This document shows positions 1-7,900 of a stretch of DNA of 23,852 bases, in pieces. The notes below the pieces were generated by a model, which was given only the letters and a program-made list of their open reading frames with translations, made no database searches and was not told where the DNA came from. The DNA is taken from positions 1-23,852 of the forward strand of contig NZ_JBQCFP010000068.1 of assembly GCF_051958935.1 (NCBI RefSeq). Reading direction: 5' to 3'. The position numbers and the translations under genes are program-made. Numbering within the stretch: position 1 is the stretch's first letter; every line of letters begins with the position of its first letter. The DNA is from Dokdonella_A sp051958935 (GTDB lineage: Bacteria; Pseudomonadota; Gammaproteobacteria; Xanthomonadales; Rhodanobacteraceae).

Positions 1-3
1 CGA

Positions 4-545
4 CATGCGCGACCACCGCGGCGCTTCGGCGGCACGCGCGTTGCGCGTCCCGCCCTACGCGGGCGCAGGTCACCGCGAGCAACGGTGGAGAATCGTAGGG
101 CGGGTCGAGCGCGCAGCGAGTCCCGCTGCAATCTTGCGACATGCGCGACCACCGCGGTGCGTCGGCGGCACGCGCGTTGCGCGTACCGCCCCACGCGGGC
201 GCAGGTCACCGCGAGCAACGGTGGAAACCTCGTAGGGCGGGTCGAGCGCGCAGCGCGAGTCCCGCCGCAACCTTGCGGCATGCGCGACCACCGCGGCGCT
301 TCGGCGGCACGCGCGTTGCGCGTCCCGCCCCACGCGGGCGCAGGTCACCGCGAGCAACGGTGGAAACCTCGTAGGGCGGGTCGAGCGCGCAGCGCCAGTC
401 CCGCCGCAGCCTTGCGGCATGCGCGACCACCGCGGCGCTTCGGCGGCACGCGCATTGCGCGTCCCGCCGTACGCGGGCGCAGGTCACCGCGAGCAACGGT
501 GGAGACTCGTAGGGCGGGTCGAGCGCGCAGCGCGGGTCCCGCCGG
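4..545. repeat. Tandem array of ~138-bp units, each with an inverted pair of GTAG-type REP hairpins
   Basis: Four head-to-tail units begin with CATGCGCGACCACCGCGG at 4, 140, 279 and 418 (spacings 136, 139, 139); the fourth is cut off beside the fsr stop codon and the array may extend left of the window. Each unit has one plus-oriented REP starting GTAGGGCGGGTCGAGCGCGC (95-128, 232-266, 371-405, 509-543) and one inverted REP (28-58, 164-194, 303-333, 442-472). The inverted REP folds as GGCGGCACGCGC, loop GTT, GCGCGTCCCGCC, with 11 of 12 pairs in units 1, 3 and 4; unit 2 has a further change in the right arm. The GTAG head is intact in all plus-oriented copies; the inverted heads read CTAC, CCAC, CCAC and GTAC. 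GTAG-headed REPs are known from Stenotrophomonas and relatives and are mobilised by RAYT (TnpA-REP) transposases; none is in this window. Short frames running through the array keep no conserved protein and are treated as non-coding. Confidence 0.9.
514..543 (-). terminator. REP hairpin at the 3' end of fsr, possible transcript end or stabiliser
   Basis: The last plus-oriented REP has outer arms GGCGGG (514-519) and CCCGCC (538-543) around a GCGC/GCGC inner stem. It sits 5 bp past the fsr stop codon. REP hairpins directly after a gene commonly stabilise or end the message. There is no T-run after it on the minus strand, so a simple intrinsic terminator is not assured. Confidence 0.4.
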
Positions 546-548
546 CCG

Positions 549-1814
549 TCACGCCTTCACGCGCGGATCGGGCAGGAACCAGGCGAGCAGGCCCAGCGCG
601 GGCAGCCACGCACAGATGCCATAGACCGCCTCGATGCCGATATGGTCGGCAAGCTCGCCGAGCACGGCCGCGCCGAGGCCGCCCATGCCGAACGCGAAGC
701 CGAAGAACAAACCTGCGATGACGCCGGTGCGGCCGGGCACGAGTTCCTGCGCGTAGACGATGATCGCCGAGAACGCCGACGACAGGACCAGGCCGATCAC
801 GATCGTGAGCACGGTAGTCCAGAACAGGCTCGCATGCGGCAGCAGCAGGGTGAACGGCAGTACGCCGAGGATCGATCCCCAGATCACGTAGCGCCGGCCG
901 ATGCGGTCGCCGACCGGCCCGCCGACGAGGGTGCCCGCCGCGACCGCGCCGAGGAATGCGAACAGGTGCAGCTGCGCGCTCTGCGCACCGAGCTGGAACT
1001 TCTGCATGAGGTAGAACGTGTAGTAGCTGCTGATGCTCGCGAGATAGAAGTACTTGGAGAAGATCAGCACGCCGAGCACGAGCAGCGTCGCGATCACGGT
1101 GCGGCGCGGCAGCGCGTGCGCACGCTGTGCGATGCCCGCCGCGCGATGGGCACGGATATGCGTGGCATACCAGCCGCCGATGCGCGCGAGCAGCACGATC
1201 GCGACGAGCGCCGCGATCGCGAACCAGGCGACGCTGCCTTGCCCGCGCGGCATCACGATGAAGGCGGCGAGCAGTGGTCCGCTCGCCGAGCCGACGTTTC
1301 CGCCGACCTGGAACAGCGACTGCGCGAGCCCGTGCTGTCCGCCCGAGGCCATGCGCGCGACGCGCGAAGACTCGGGATGGAACACCGACGAACCCGACCC
1401 GATCAGCGCGGCCGCCAGCAGCAGCACCGGGAAGGTCGTCGCGTGCGAGAGCAGCAGCAGGCCGCCGAGGGTGAAGCCCATGCCGATCGCGAGCGAGTAC
1501 GGCATCGGCCGCTTGTCGGTATAGATGCCGACGAATGGCTGCAGCAGCGATGCGGTGAGCTGGAAGGTCAGCGTGATGAGCCCGATCTGCCCGAAGTCGA
1601 GTGAGAACGATTGCTTGAGCAGCGGATAGATCGCCGGCAGCAGCGACTGGATGAGGTCGTTGAGCAGGTGGCAGACGCTCAGCATCGCGAGGATCGGGAA
1701 GGCGGTGCGTGCCGCGCTTTCAGCCGGGCGTTCGACAGGATCGGGCGGCGTGATCGGCGCGTCGGCGAGCGCGCCGGAAGCAGGGGAGGGATTGCGCATG
1801 AGCGTATTGGACAT
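549..1814 (-). CDS. fsr: MFS efflux transporter, fosmidomycin-resistance (Fsr) family
   Basis: A 421-aa inner-membrane drug exporter of the major facilitator superfamily, expected to use the proton gradient. After a Pro/Ala-rich N-terminal tail of about 38 residues, the sequence follows the E. coli Fsr pattern very closely as I recall it: SVCHLLNDLIQSLLPAIYPL, LTFQLTASLLQPFVG, GSSVFHPESSRVARMASGG, FSKYFYLASISSYYTFYLMQ, GGPVGDRIGRRYVIWGSILG and FGFAFGMGGLGAAVLG. About 12 hydrophobic segments are present. I chose the ATG at 1814; an in-frame ATG at 1799 is possible, and neither has a good ribosome site. A GATAAT -10-like box lies 18 bp upstream. It is divergent from an AraC regulator across 57 bp, which suggests substrate-inducible control. 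The family call is firm; the real substrate is not shown. Confidence 0.95.
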   Translation of the reverse strand: MSNTLMRNPSPASGALADAPITPPDPVERPAESAARTAFPILAMLSVCHLLNDLIQSLLPAIYPLLKQSFSLDFGQIGLITLTFQLTASLLQPFVGIYTDKRPMPYSLAIGMGFTLGGLLLLSHATTFPVLLLAAALIGSGSSVFHPESSRVARMASGGQHGLAQSLFQVGGNVGSASGPLLAAFIVMPRGQGSVAWFAIAALVAIVLLARIGGWYATHIRAHRAAGIAQRAHALPRRTVIATLLVLGVLIFSKYFYLASISSYYTFYLMQKFQLGAQSAQLHLFAFLGAVAAGTLVGGPVGDRIGRRYVIWGSILGVLPFTLLLPHASLFWTTVLTIVIGLVLSSAFSAIIVYAQELVPGRTGVIAGLFFGFAFGMGGLGAAVLGELADHIGIEAVYGICAWLPALGLLAWFLPDPRVKA

Positions 1815-1832
1815 CGCGGGGCGGCTGCCCGC

Positions 1833-1838
1833 ATTATC
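1833..1838 (-). promoter_or_regulatory. Candidate -10 box for fsr in the divergent fsr/araC-type intergenic region
   Basis: On the minus strand the hexamer reads GATAAT (5 of 6 to TATAAT), 18 nt upstream of the fsr ATG, which would give a very short leader. No convincing -35 lies at the right distance, as expected if an activator is needed. The whole divergent spacer is only 57 bp, so any AraC-type operator must overlap this promoter. Confidence 0.35.
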
Positions 1839-1871
1839 GAATAGGTCAGCTTCCCTTGCGATCGGGCCAAC

Positions 1872-2642
1872 ATGCGCAACGTCCACGCGAACCGGGCCGA
1901 CGCCCTGCCCGGGCCGATCGTCGCCACGGCGAACGAGCTGCCGACGAACCATCACGTGCGGCGGCACCGGCACCGGCGTTCGCAGCTGCTGTATGCGGCG
2001 ACCGGCGTCATGCTCGTCGGCACCGAAGCCGGGCGCTGGATCGTGCCGCCCGAGCGCGCGGTGTGGATTCCGGCCGGCATGCAGCACGAGGTGGATGCGC
2101 TCGCGCAGGTGAGCACGCGCAGCATCTACGTCGACCCTGCGATCGACGCGACCTTGCCGGCCGACTGCCGCGTGGTCGCGATATCGCCGCTGCTGCGCGA
2201 ACTCCTGATCGAAACCGCCGACCTGCCGCTGCCGTACCGCAAGGGCTCGCGCAGCGACCTCGTGTTCTCGCTGATCGTCGAGGAGATCCGCCGTGCCCCG
2301 GTATTGCCGCTCGACATCCCTTTCCCGGCCGACGAACGGCTTGCCGCGCGCTGCCGTGCCCATCTTGCGCAGCCGTCGCCGCACGAAACGATCGACGACT
2401 GGTGCGCGGATCTCGCGTGGAGCCGGCGCACGTTCACGCGCCGCTTCCGCACGGAAACCGGCATCAGCTTCGCGCAGTGGCGGCGCCAGGCGGCGATCTT
2501 CGCCGCGTTGCCGCGGCTCGCCGCAGGCGAGCCGATCACGACGATCGCGTTCGACCTCGGCTACGAGAGCGCGTCCGCGTTCGCGACGATGTTCCGCCGC
2601 GTGACCGGCATCGCTCCGAGCCGCTACCTCGCGCCGTCCTGA
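1872..2642 (+). CDS. AraC-family transcriptional regulator with N-terminal cupin
   Basis: 256 aa. The N-terminal half is a cupin-like sensing domain (HHVRRHRHRRSQLLYAATGV, then WIVPPERAVWIPAGMQHEVD). The C-terminal ~100 residues form an AraC double helix-turn-helix: the first unit around IDDWCADLAWSRRTFTRRFR, the second around EPITTIAFDLGYESASAFAT, ending MFRRVTGIAPSRYL, the family signature. The layout matches regulators such as E. coli NimR that control a neighbouring MFS exporter. Divergent placement makes fsr its most likely target (inference). No clear Shine-Dalgarno precedes the ATG. Its 3' end overlaps the convergent GNAT gene by 19 bp. Confidence 0.92.
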   Translation: MRNVHANRADALPGPIVATANELPTNHHVRRHRHRRSQLLYAATGVMLVGTEAGRWIVPPERAVWIPAGMQHEVDALAQVSTRSIYVDPAIDATLPADCRVVAISPLLRELLIETADLPLPYRKGSRSDLVFSLIVEEIRRAPVLPLDIPFPADERLAARCRAHLAQPSPHETIDDWCADLAWSRRTFTRRFRTETGISFAQWRRQAAIFAALPRLAAGEPITTIAFDLGYESASAFATMFRRVTGIAPSRYLAPS

Positions 2643-3160
2643 TCGAGCGGGAGGCGCATGACGCGATCGGTCTGCAGGTCGCCGCCGACGTCGAAGTTCT
2701 TGCTGCCGACGTCGAGGTAGCCGCATTTGCGATAGAAGGCGATTGCGCGCGGGTTGTGCTCCCACACGCCAAGCCAGAGGACGCGCGCGCCGGATGCGCG
2801 CGCGCTCGCCCGCACCGCGTCCATCAGCTGCTGCGCGACGCCGCGGCCGTGCGCGGCGCGGTCGACGTAGAACCGCCGCAGCTCGATCGCGTCCGCCCTG
2901 CCGACGCACGCGGGCGCGGGGCCGCGGTGCAGCTGCGCATAGGCGACGAGTTCGCCATCGAGAACCGCGAGCCATGTCATGGTGTCGCGGTCGGCGAGTT
3001 CACGCGACTGCTGATCGACGCCGTAGGTTTCAGCGAGGAAGGCCTGCAGGCGCACGGGGTCGTTGGCTGCGCCGAACGCGTCGGCGAAGCTGCGCGCGGC
3101 GAATGCGGCGAGCGTCGCGGCGTCGGCGGGCTCGCCCGGGCGGATCGTCATGGTGTCCAT
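2624..3160 (-). CDS. GNAT-family N-acetyltransferase
   Basis: 178 aa, cytoplasmic, expected to transfer an acetyl group from acetyl-CoA to an amine. The fold is recognisable: a beta strand ending in LRRFYVDRAAHGRGVAQQLM is the acetyl-CoA pyrophosphate-binding motif A (R/Q-x-x-G-x-G/A form), followed by LWLGVWEHNPRAIAFYRKCGY, the typical motif B with its Tyr. Start at 3160 (MDTMTIRP) is preceded by AAGGCG at about 8 nt; the second Met (3151) is the alternative. It converges on the AraC gene, overlapping its last 19 bp. The substrate cannot be read from the sequence. Confidence 0.9.
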   Translation of the reverse strand: MDTMTIRPGEPADAATLAAFAARSFADAFGAANDPVRLQAFLAETYGVDQQSRELADRDTMTWLAVLDGELVAYAQLHRGPAPACVGRADAIELRRFYVDRAAHGRGVAQQLMDAVRASARASGARVLWLGVWEHNPRAIAFYRKCGYLDVGSKNFDVGGDLQTDRVMRLPLDQDGAR

Positions 3161-3227
3161 GCGGGTTTCGCCTTGTTCATGCCGGCCGCGTGCCTCGTGT
3201 CACGCGCGCCGGCGGTGCGCCGAATGA

Positions 3228-3269
3228 CCCTTCGACTCCGGCCCTGCGGGCCCGCTCAAGGGAGAACGG
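3228..3269. repeat. REP-like interspersed palindrome (CCCTTCGAC...GCTCAAGGGAGAACGG)
   Basis: The ends CCCTTCGAC and GCTCAAGGGAGAACGG resemble a palindromic sequence seen between genes in many proteobacterial genomes (CCCTTCGAC-GCTCAGGGCGAACGG type, from memory). Here the middle is enlarged and carries its own hairpin, GGCCC TGC GGGCC, nested in the outer CCCTT/AAGGG pair. It lies in the 185-bp spacer between the GNAT gene and hslO, where I see no coding sequence. Confidence 0.4.
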
Positions 3270-3311
3270 CGGACGGATTCGACGCGGATGTAGTGCGGCA
3301 GGAAAGGGCCA

Positions 3312-3330
3312 CCGGCCCGCGCGCGGCCGG
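3312..3330 (-). terminator. Weak hairpin after hslO
   Basis: CCGGCC and GGCCGG pair across a 7-nt GC loop, 16 bp past the hslO stop. On the minus strand it is followed further on by CCCTTTCC, not a real T-run, so termination strength is doubtful. Confidence 0.3.
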
Positions 3331-3345
3331 AGCCATCCGCGGGCA

Positions 3346-4230
3346 TCAGTGCCGCGTCGCCCCCGGTGGTGCAGGCTCGATCGCGCGGAAGACCTCGTGG
3401 ACGTCGTTTTCGTCGAGCACGTAGCGCCGGTTGCAGAATTCGCAGTGCACTTCGATCGAGCCCTGTTCGGCGAGCGTGGCGTCCGCTTCGCCGCGGCCGA
3501 GCGAGCGCAGCATCCCCTCGACGCGTTCGCGCGAGCAGGTGCAGGCGAACACCAGGGGCTGCGCCGGTTGCAGGCGCACCTCTTCCTCGTGGAACAGGCG
3601 CAGCAGCAGCACGTCGGGCGGCAGCTCGAGCAGTTCACGCGCCGTCGTCGTCGCGAGCAGGTGGCCGACGCGGTTCCAGCCGTCCTCGTCGATCGTGCTC
3701 TGGCCGCCTTCGCGCGCGACCTGCTGCAGCATGAGGCCGCCGCAACGACCGCTGCTTTCCGCGAGCATGATGCGGGTCGGCAGCTGCTCGGAGCGTTCGA
3801 AGTAGCTTTCGAAAGCCTCCGCGAGGTCGCCCCCTTCGACCGGCACCATCCCCTGGTAGCGCGTATCGGTGACGCGGTTCTCGATCGTGATCGCGAGGCG
3901 TGCTTCGGGATCGAGCCGGATCGGCGCGGTCGGCGGCGCGCCGGTCCAGCGCGCAATGCCGCGCACGCAGCCGTCGTGCGTGCATTCGGCGAACAACAGA
4001 CGCAGCGCGCCGCTGCCCTGCAGCTGCACGGAGAGGCGGCCGTCGAACTTGATCGAACTCGTGAAGAGCGCGCTCGCCGCCACGGCTTGGCCGCGCAGTT
4101 CGCCGAGCGGGCCCGGGTACTCGCCGTTGGAGCGCAGGTCGCGCCACCCCCGCTCCAGGCGAACCAACGCGCCACGGACACCGGCACGTTCGAGCTGGAA
4201 GCGGTGCAGCAGGTCGTTGGGCGACTTCAT
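3346..4230 (-). CDS. hslO: Hsp33 redox-regulated holdase chaperone
   Basis: 294 aa, the length of E. coli Hsp33. It is a cytoplasmic chaperone switched on by oxidation: four cysteines hold zinc when reduced, form disulfides under oxidative stress and unfold the linker. Those cysteines are present in the expected arrangement, CTC at C230/C232 and CEFC at C263/C266, within two residues of the E. coli positions 232/234/265/268. N-terminal signatures are NDLLHRFQLERAGVRGALVRL and GELRGQAVAASALF, and the substrate-binding core has SGRCGGLMLQQV. I prefer the ATG at 4230 because it starts just before the conserved DxLHRF region and gives family numbering; an upstream in-frame ATG at 4278 would add 16 unconserved residues. 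Neither start has a clear ribosome site. The gene lies downstream of a strong terminator, so it probably has its own promoter. Confidence 0.97.
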   Translation of the reverse strand: MKSPNDLLHRFQLERAGVRGALVRLERGWRDLRSNGEYPGPLGELRGQAVAASALFTSSIKFDGRLSVQLQGSGALRLLFAECTHDGCVRGIARWTGAPPTAPIRLDPEARLAITIENRVTDTRYQGMVPVEGGDLAEAFESYFERSEQLPTRIMLAESSGRCGGLMLQQVAREGGQSTIDEDGWNRVGHLLATTTARELLELPPDVLLLRLFHEEEVRLQPAQPLVFACTCSRERVEGMLRSLGRGEADATLAEQGSIEVHCEFCNRRYVLDENDVHEVFRAIEPAPPGATRH

Positions 4231-4330
4231 CGCCAGCCTGTCGTGGTTGCGCGCTGTGCGTTCACTGCCGTGCTCCATGTCGTCGATCGCGGAAAGTCTA
4301 GCGGCGCACGCGCAGGGTAGGCAACGAAAA

Positions 4331-4356
4331 CGCCGGCGGCCCGGGGGCCGCCGGCG
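4331..4356 (-). terminator. Rho-independent terminator of the small exported-protein gene
   Basis: Perfect 12-bp inverted repeat CGCCGGCGGCCC / GGGCCGCCGGCG with 2 nt between the arms. On the minus strand it is followed at once by TTTTCGTTGC. It lies 19 bp past the stop codon at 4376 and before hslO on the same strand. Confidence 0.8.
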
Positions 4357-4375
4357 ATGAGGTTGAAACCGTGCA

Positions 4376-4726
4376 TCAATCGTCGTCGTGATCGTGGTTC
4401 TTGTAGTGCGCGATCACCCATTCGTTGCGCTCGTACGGCTTCTCGGTGTCGAGTTCGATGTTGACGCCGCCGCGCGTGATGTACGTGCGATACGTTTCGG
4501 GCAACTCGCTGGCCGAGCGCCAGTCGTCGCCTTCGCGCCAGTAGTACACCTTGGTTTCGGGGGCGAAGTAGATGTCGTGATCGCCGTAATAGACGTAGCG
4601 ATGGTGGCCCTTCTTGACCGTCGTGGTCGTCGTGGTCTCCGTCGTCGTGGTCTGCTGGGCGACCGCCGGCAGCGCGGCCAGGGCGACCGTCGCGGTCGCA
4701 ATGATCAAGCTGGAACGAAGGTTCAT
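4376..4726 (-). CDS. Small exported Thr-rich hypothetical protein
   Basis: 116 aa. A Sec signal peptide (MNLRSSLIIATATVALAALP, then AVA with likely cleavage before QQ) is followed by a Thr tract at about residues 26-36 (TTTTETTTTTT). A compact aromatic domain follows: HHRYVYYGDHDIYFAPETKV, YYWREGDDWRSASELPETY, and an acidic/His tail HYKNHDHDDD. The pattern of Tyr-rich strands, a W-R step and LP-x-x-Y recalls small periplasmic proteins of unknown function in proteobacteria; I do not recognise a named family with confidence. The His/Asp tail might bind metal (speculative). A GAGG ribosome site lies 8 nt before the ATG. It has its own terminator and two hairpins in its leader. Confidence 0.85.
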   Translation of the reverse strand: MNLRSSLIIATATVALAALPAVAQQTTTTETTTTTTVKKGHHRYVYYGDHDIYFAPETKVYYWREGDDWRSASELPETYRTYITRGGVNIELDTEKPYERNEWVIAHYKNHDHDDD

Positions 4727-4755
4727 GGCGTGTCCTCATTGTGGCAATCGGAAGA

Positions 4756-4781
4756 ACAGCGGCGTAAGGAAACGCCGTTGT
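4756..4781 (-). promoter_or_regulatory. Leader hairpin upstream of the small exported-protein gene
   Basis: Arms ACAGCGGCGT (4756-4765) and ACGCCGTTGT (4772-4781) pair at 9 of 10 positions around a 6-nt loop, ending 29 nt before the ATG. It could be an mRNA leader structure or an operator; the sequence alone cannot decide. Confidence 0.45.
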
Positions 4782-4796
4782 CCGTCGAACGAGGCT

Positions 4797-4821
4797 ACGC
4801 CGCGCCGCTGAACCGCGGCGT
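4797..4821. promoter_or_regulatory. Second dyad in the mfd to small-gene spacer
   Basis: Perfect 8-bp arms ACGCCGCG (4797-4804) and CGCGGCGT (4814-4821) with a 9-nt loop, 15 bp from the leader hairpin. Its role is unknown. The 218-bp spacer (4727-4944) has no credible gene. Confidence 0.4.
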
Positions 4822-4892
4822 TGCGATGGATGAACGGGACAGTGGGCATTCACGCGCGCGTCGTCGATCGCGATCGCTGTACATCCAATGCA

Positions 4893-4917
4893 GTTCGAGC
4901 GCCGTTCACGCTCGAAC
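4893..4917 (-). terminator. Hairpin after mfd, probable transcript end
   Basis: Perfect 9-bp arms GTTCGAGCG (4893-4901) and CGCTCGAAC (4909-4917), 7-nt loop, beginning 27 bp past the mfd stop on the minus strand. No T-run follows, so it may act with Rho or only stabilise the 3' end. Confidence 0.45.
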
Positions 4918-4944
4918 AGCGCTTTCCACCGCCGCAAGGCGCGG

Positions 4945-7900
4945 CTACGCCGCGATGCGGGCGCCCAGCGCGCGGAGCAGGTCGTGCGCGGCACGCAGCC
5001 GTTCGCTCGCGCCTTCGAGCGGCAGCTTGAAGCGCAACTTGTCCTGGCCGTCCAGTGCATAGACACGGGGCTGCGACTGGATCAGGCGGATCACCGTGAG
5101 TGGTTCGACCGCGGGGTTCGGGCGGAAGATCACGCGTCCGCCGCTCGCGCCGAGTTCTAGCTTGCGGATGCCGAGCGGCGTCGCGGCGAGCTTGAGCGCG
5201 GTCACCGCGAACAGCTGCTTGACCGGGTCGGGCAACAGGCCGAAGCGATCGACCATTTCGACCTGCAGTTCGCGCAGCGCATCCTCGTCGCGCGCGCTCG
5301 CGATGCGCTTGTACAGGGTGAGGCGCGTGTTGACGTCGGGGAGATAATCGTCCGGGATCAGCGCGGGCAGGTGCAGCTCGATCTCGGTTTCGTGCTCGCT
5401 GGTGAGATCGAAATCCGGCACCTTGCCCTGGCGCAGCGCCCGCACCGCGCGATCGAGCATCTCGGTGTAGAGCGAGAAGCCGACTTCCTCGATCTGCCCG
5501 CTCTGCTCCTCGCCGAGCAGTTCGCCCGCGCCCCGGATCTCGAGATCGTGCGTGGCGAGCGTGAAGCCGGCGCCGAGTTCGTCGAGCGAGGCGAGTGCCT
5601 CGAGGCGCTTCTCCGCGTCGGCGGTGATCGAACGCCCTTCCGGGATCATCAGGTAGGCATAGGCGCGATGGTGCGAACGGCCGACGCGGCCGCGCAGCTG
5701 GTGCAGCTGGGCGAGACCGAAGCGGTCTGCGCGGTTGATGATGATCGTGTTCGCGCTCGGCACGTCGATGCCCGACTCGATGATCGTCGTCGCGACCAGC
5801 ACGTTGAAGCGCTGGCGGTAGAAGTCGAGCATGATGAGCTCGAGTTCGCGGTCCGGCATCTGGCCGTGCGCGTAGCGGATGCGCGCGTCGGGCATGAGTT
5901 CGGCGAGTTCGCGAGCGGTCTTCTCGATCGTCTCGACGTCGTTGTGCAGGAAGTACACCTGCCCGCCGCGCGCGTGCTCGCGCTGCAGCGCCTCGCGGAT
6001 CAGCGCCGTATCGTACGGGCTGATGAACGTCTGGACGGCGAGGCGGTGTGCCGGTGGCGTGGCGATGATCGACAGGTCGCGCAGCCCGGCCATCGCCATG
6101 TTGAGCGTGCGCGGAATCGGCGTCGCGGTGAGGGTGAGCAGGTCGACCTCGGCGCGCAGCTTCTTCAAGGCTTCCTTCTGGCGCACGCCGAAACGCTGCT
6201 CCTCGTCGATGATGACGAGACCGAGGTCCTTGAAGCGCACGTCGGGCTGCACCAGCTTGTGCGTGCCGATCATCACGTCGATGCGCCCGTCCGCGAGCTT
6301 CTCCAGCGCGGCGTCGATCTCCTTCTTCGACTTGAAGCGCGACAGCACCTCGACACGGATCGGCCAGTCGGCGAAGCGGTCGCGGAAGTTCTGGAAGTGC
6401 TGCTGGGCGAGCAGGGTGGTCGGCGCGAGCACCGCGACCTGCTTGCCCGCAGTCGCGGCGGCGAATGCGGCGCGCAGCGCGACTTCGGTCTTGCCGAAGC
6501 CGACGTCGCCGCAGACCACGCGGTCCATCGGTTTGGCCGCGGCGAGGTCGGCGAGCACGGCTTCGATCGCGGTGCTCTGGTCGGGCGTTTCCTCGAACGG
6601 GAACGCGGCGGCGAACTGCTCGTTGAGTTCGCGGTCGATCACCAGCGCCGTGCCCTGGCGTGCCTCGCGCTGCGCGTAGATCGCGAGCAGCTCGGCGGCG
6701 ACGTCGCGCACCTTCTGCGCGGCCTTCTTCTTCGCGCGTTCCCATGCATCGCCGCCGAGTGCGTGCAGCGGCGCGAGTTCGGGCGCAGTACCGGAGTAGC
6801 GCGAGACGAGGTGCAGCTGCGCGACCGGCACGTACAGCTTGTCGCCCTTGGCGTACTCGATCGCGAGGAACTCCGAAGGCTCCTCGCCGAACTGCGCGCG
6901 GCCTCCCACGTCGAGCTTGATCAGCCCCTGGTAGCGACCCACGCCGTGGTCGATGTGCACGATCGGCGCGCCCGGCACGAGCTCGGACAGGTCGCGCAGC
7001 ACCTGTTCCGGGTCGCGCGCGGCGCGCTTGCGCCGGCGCACCTGCTGCACGCGCTCGCCATGCAACTCGCGCTCGGTGAGCACGGTGATCGCGGGGTCGG
7101 TCAGCGCGAAACCCTGTTCCAGCGATGCCGCGGTGATGCCGAAACGGTTGCCGTCATCGATGAAATCGCGCCAGCCGGCATACGACTGCGGGCGCAGGCG
7201 CGCGGCGGCGAGTTGTTCGATCAAGGCCTCGCGGCGACCGGCCGAATCGGCCGCGATCAGCACGCGTCCGGGATACGCGGCGACGAAGCGCCGAAGCGCC
7301 TCGCCGGATTCGTCACCCTTGCGCGCGAGCGGCAGCATCGGCGCCGGCTGCGTGCCGAGGTCGACGGCGTGGCGTTCGGCCGCGCCAGGGTCGGCGGCTG
7401 GTGCGTTCGAAACGATGTCGACGCGCAACGCCACGTTGAGGCGCTCGCGCAGTTGCTGCGTGGTCAGGTACAGCTCGGCCGGCGGCAGCACCGGGCGCTC
7501 GACGTCGTGCGCGCGCTGCGCGTAGCGCTCGCCGGTCTGCGTCCAGAACGTGTCGGCGGCATCGAGCGCGCCTTCGCCGAGCACGAACAGCGCGCCATCG
7601 GCGAGGTAATCGAACAGCGTTTCGGTCTGCGCGAAGAACAGAGGCAGGTAATACTCGATGCCGGCCGGCGTTGCGCCTTCCTTGATGTCCTGGTAGAGCG
7701 GGCAGCGGCGCGGATCGATCGGGAAGCGCTCGCGCAGCGTGTTGCGGAACGCCTTCGCCGACTCCTCGGTGAGCGGGAATTCGCGCGCGGGCAGGAGGCG
7801 CACCGCGTCGACCTTGTGGTCCGAGCGCTGAGTCTCCGGATCGAACGTACGGATCGATTCGATCTCGTCGTCGAAGAGCTCGACGCGATACGGCGCCGGG

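Noticed and set aside
4..545. CRISPR array
   Set aside because: Units are about 138 bp, conserved throughout, with no unique spacers and no cas gene.
5..721. Several 76-179-codon frames through the REP array as repeat proteins
   Set aside because: Frames exist on both strands and in several phases, the units differ by 136-139 bp so the phase is not always kept, and the sequence is explained by REP hairpins.
549..2975. Single 808-aa protein starting at 2975
   Set aside because: Only the last 421 residues are Fsr-like; the N-terminal half is a shadow of the AraC and GNAT genes. The true start is near 1814.
1856..3424. 522-codon plus-strand frame across the AraC and GNAT genes
   Set aside because: Arg/Ala-rich shadow without motifs; the AraC frame from 1872 explains the coding signal.
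4865..4876. Palindrome CGATCGCGATCG as a special site
   Set aside because: GATCG-rich words are common throughout this window, so a 12-bp palindrome of this type is likely chance.
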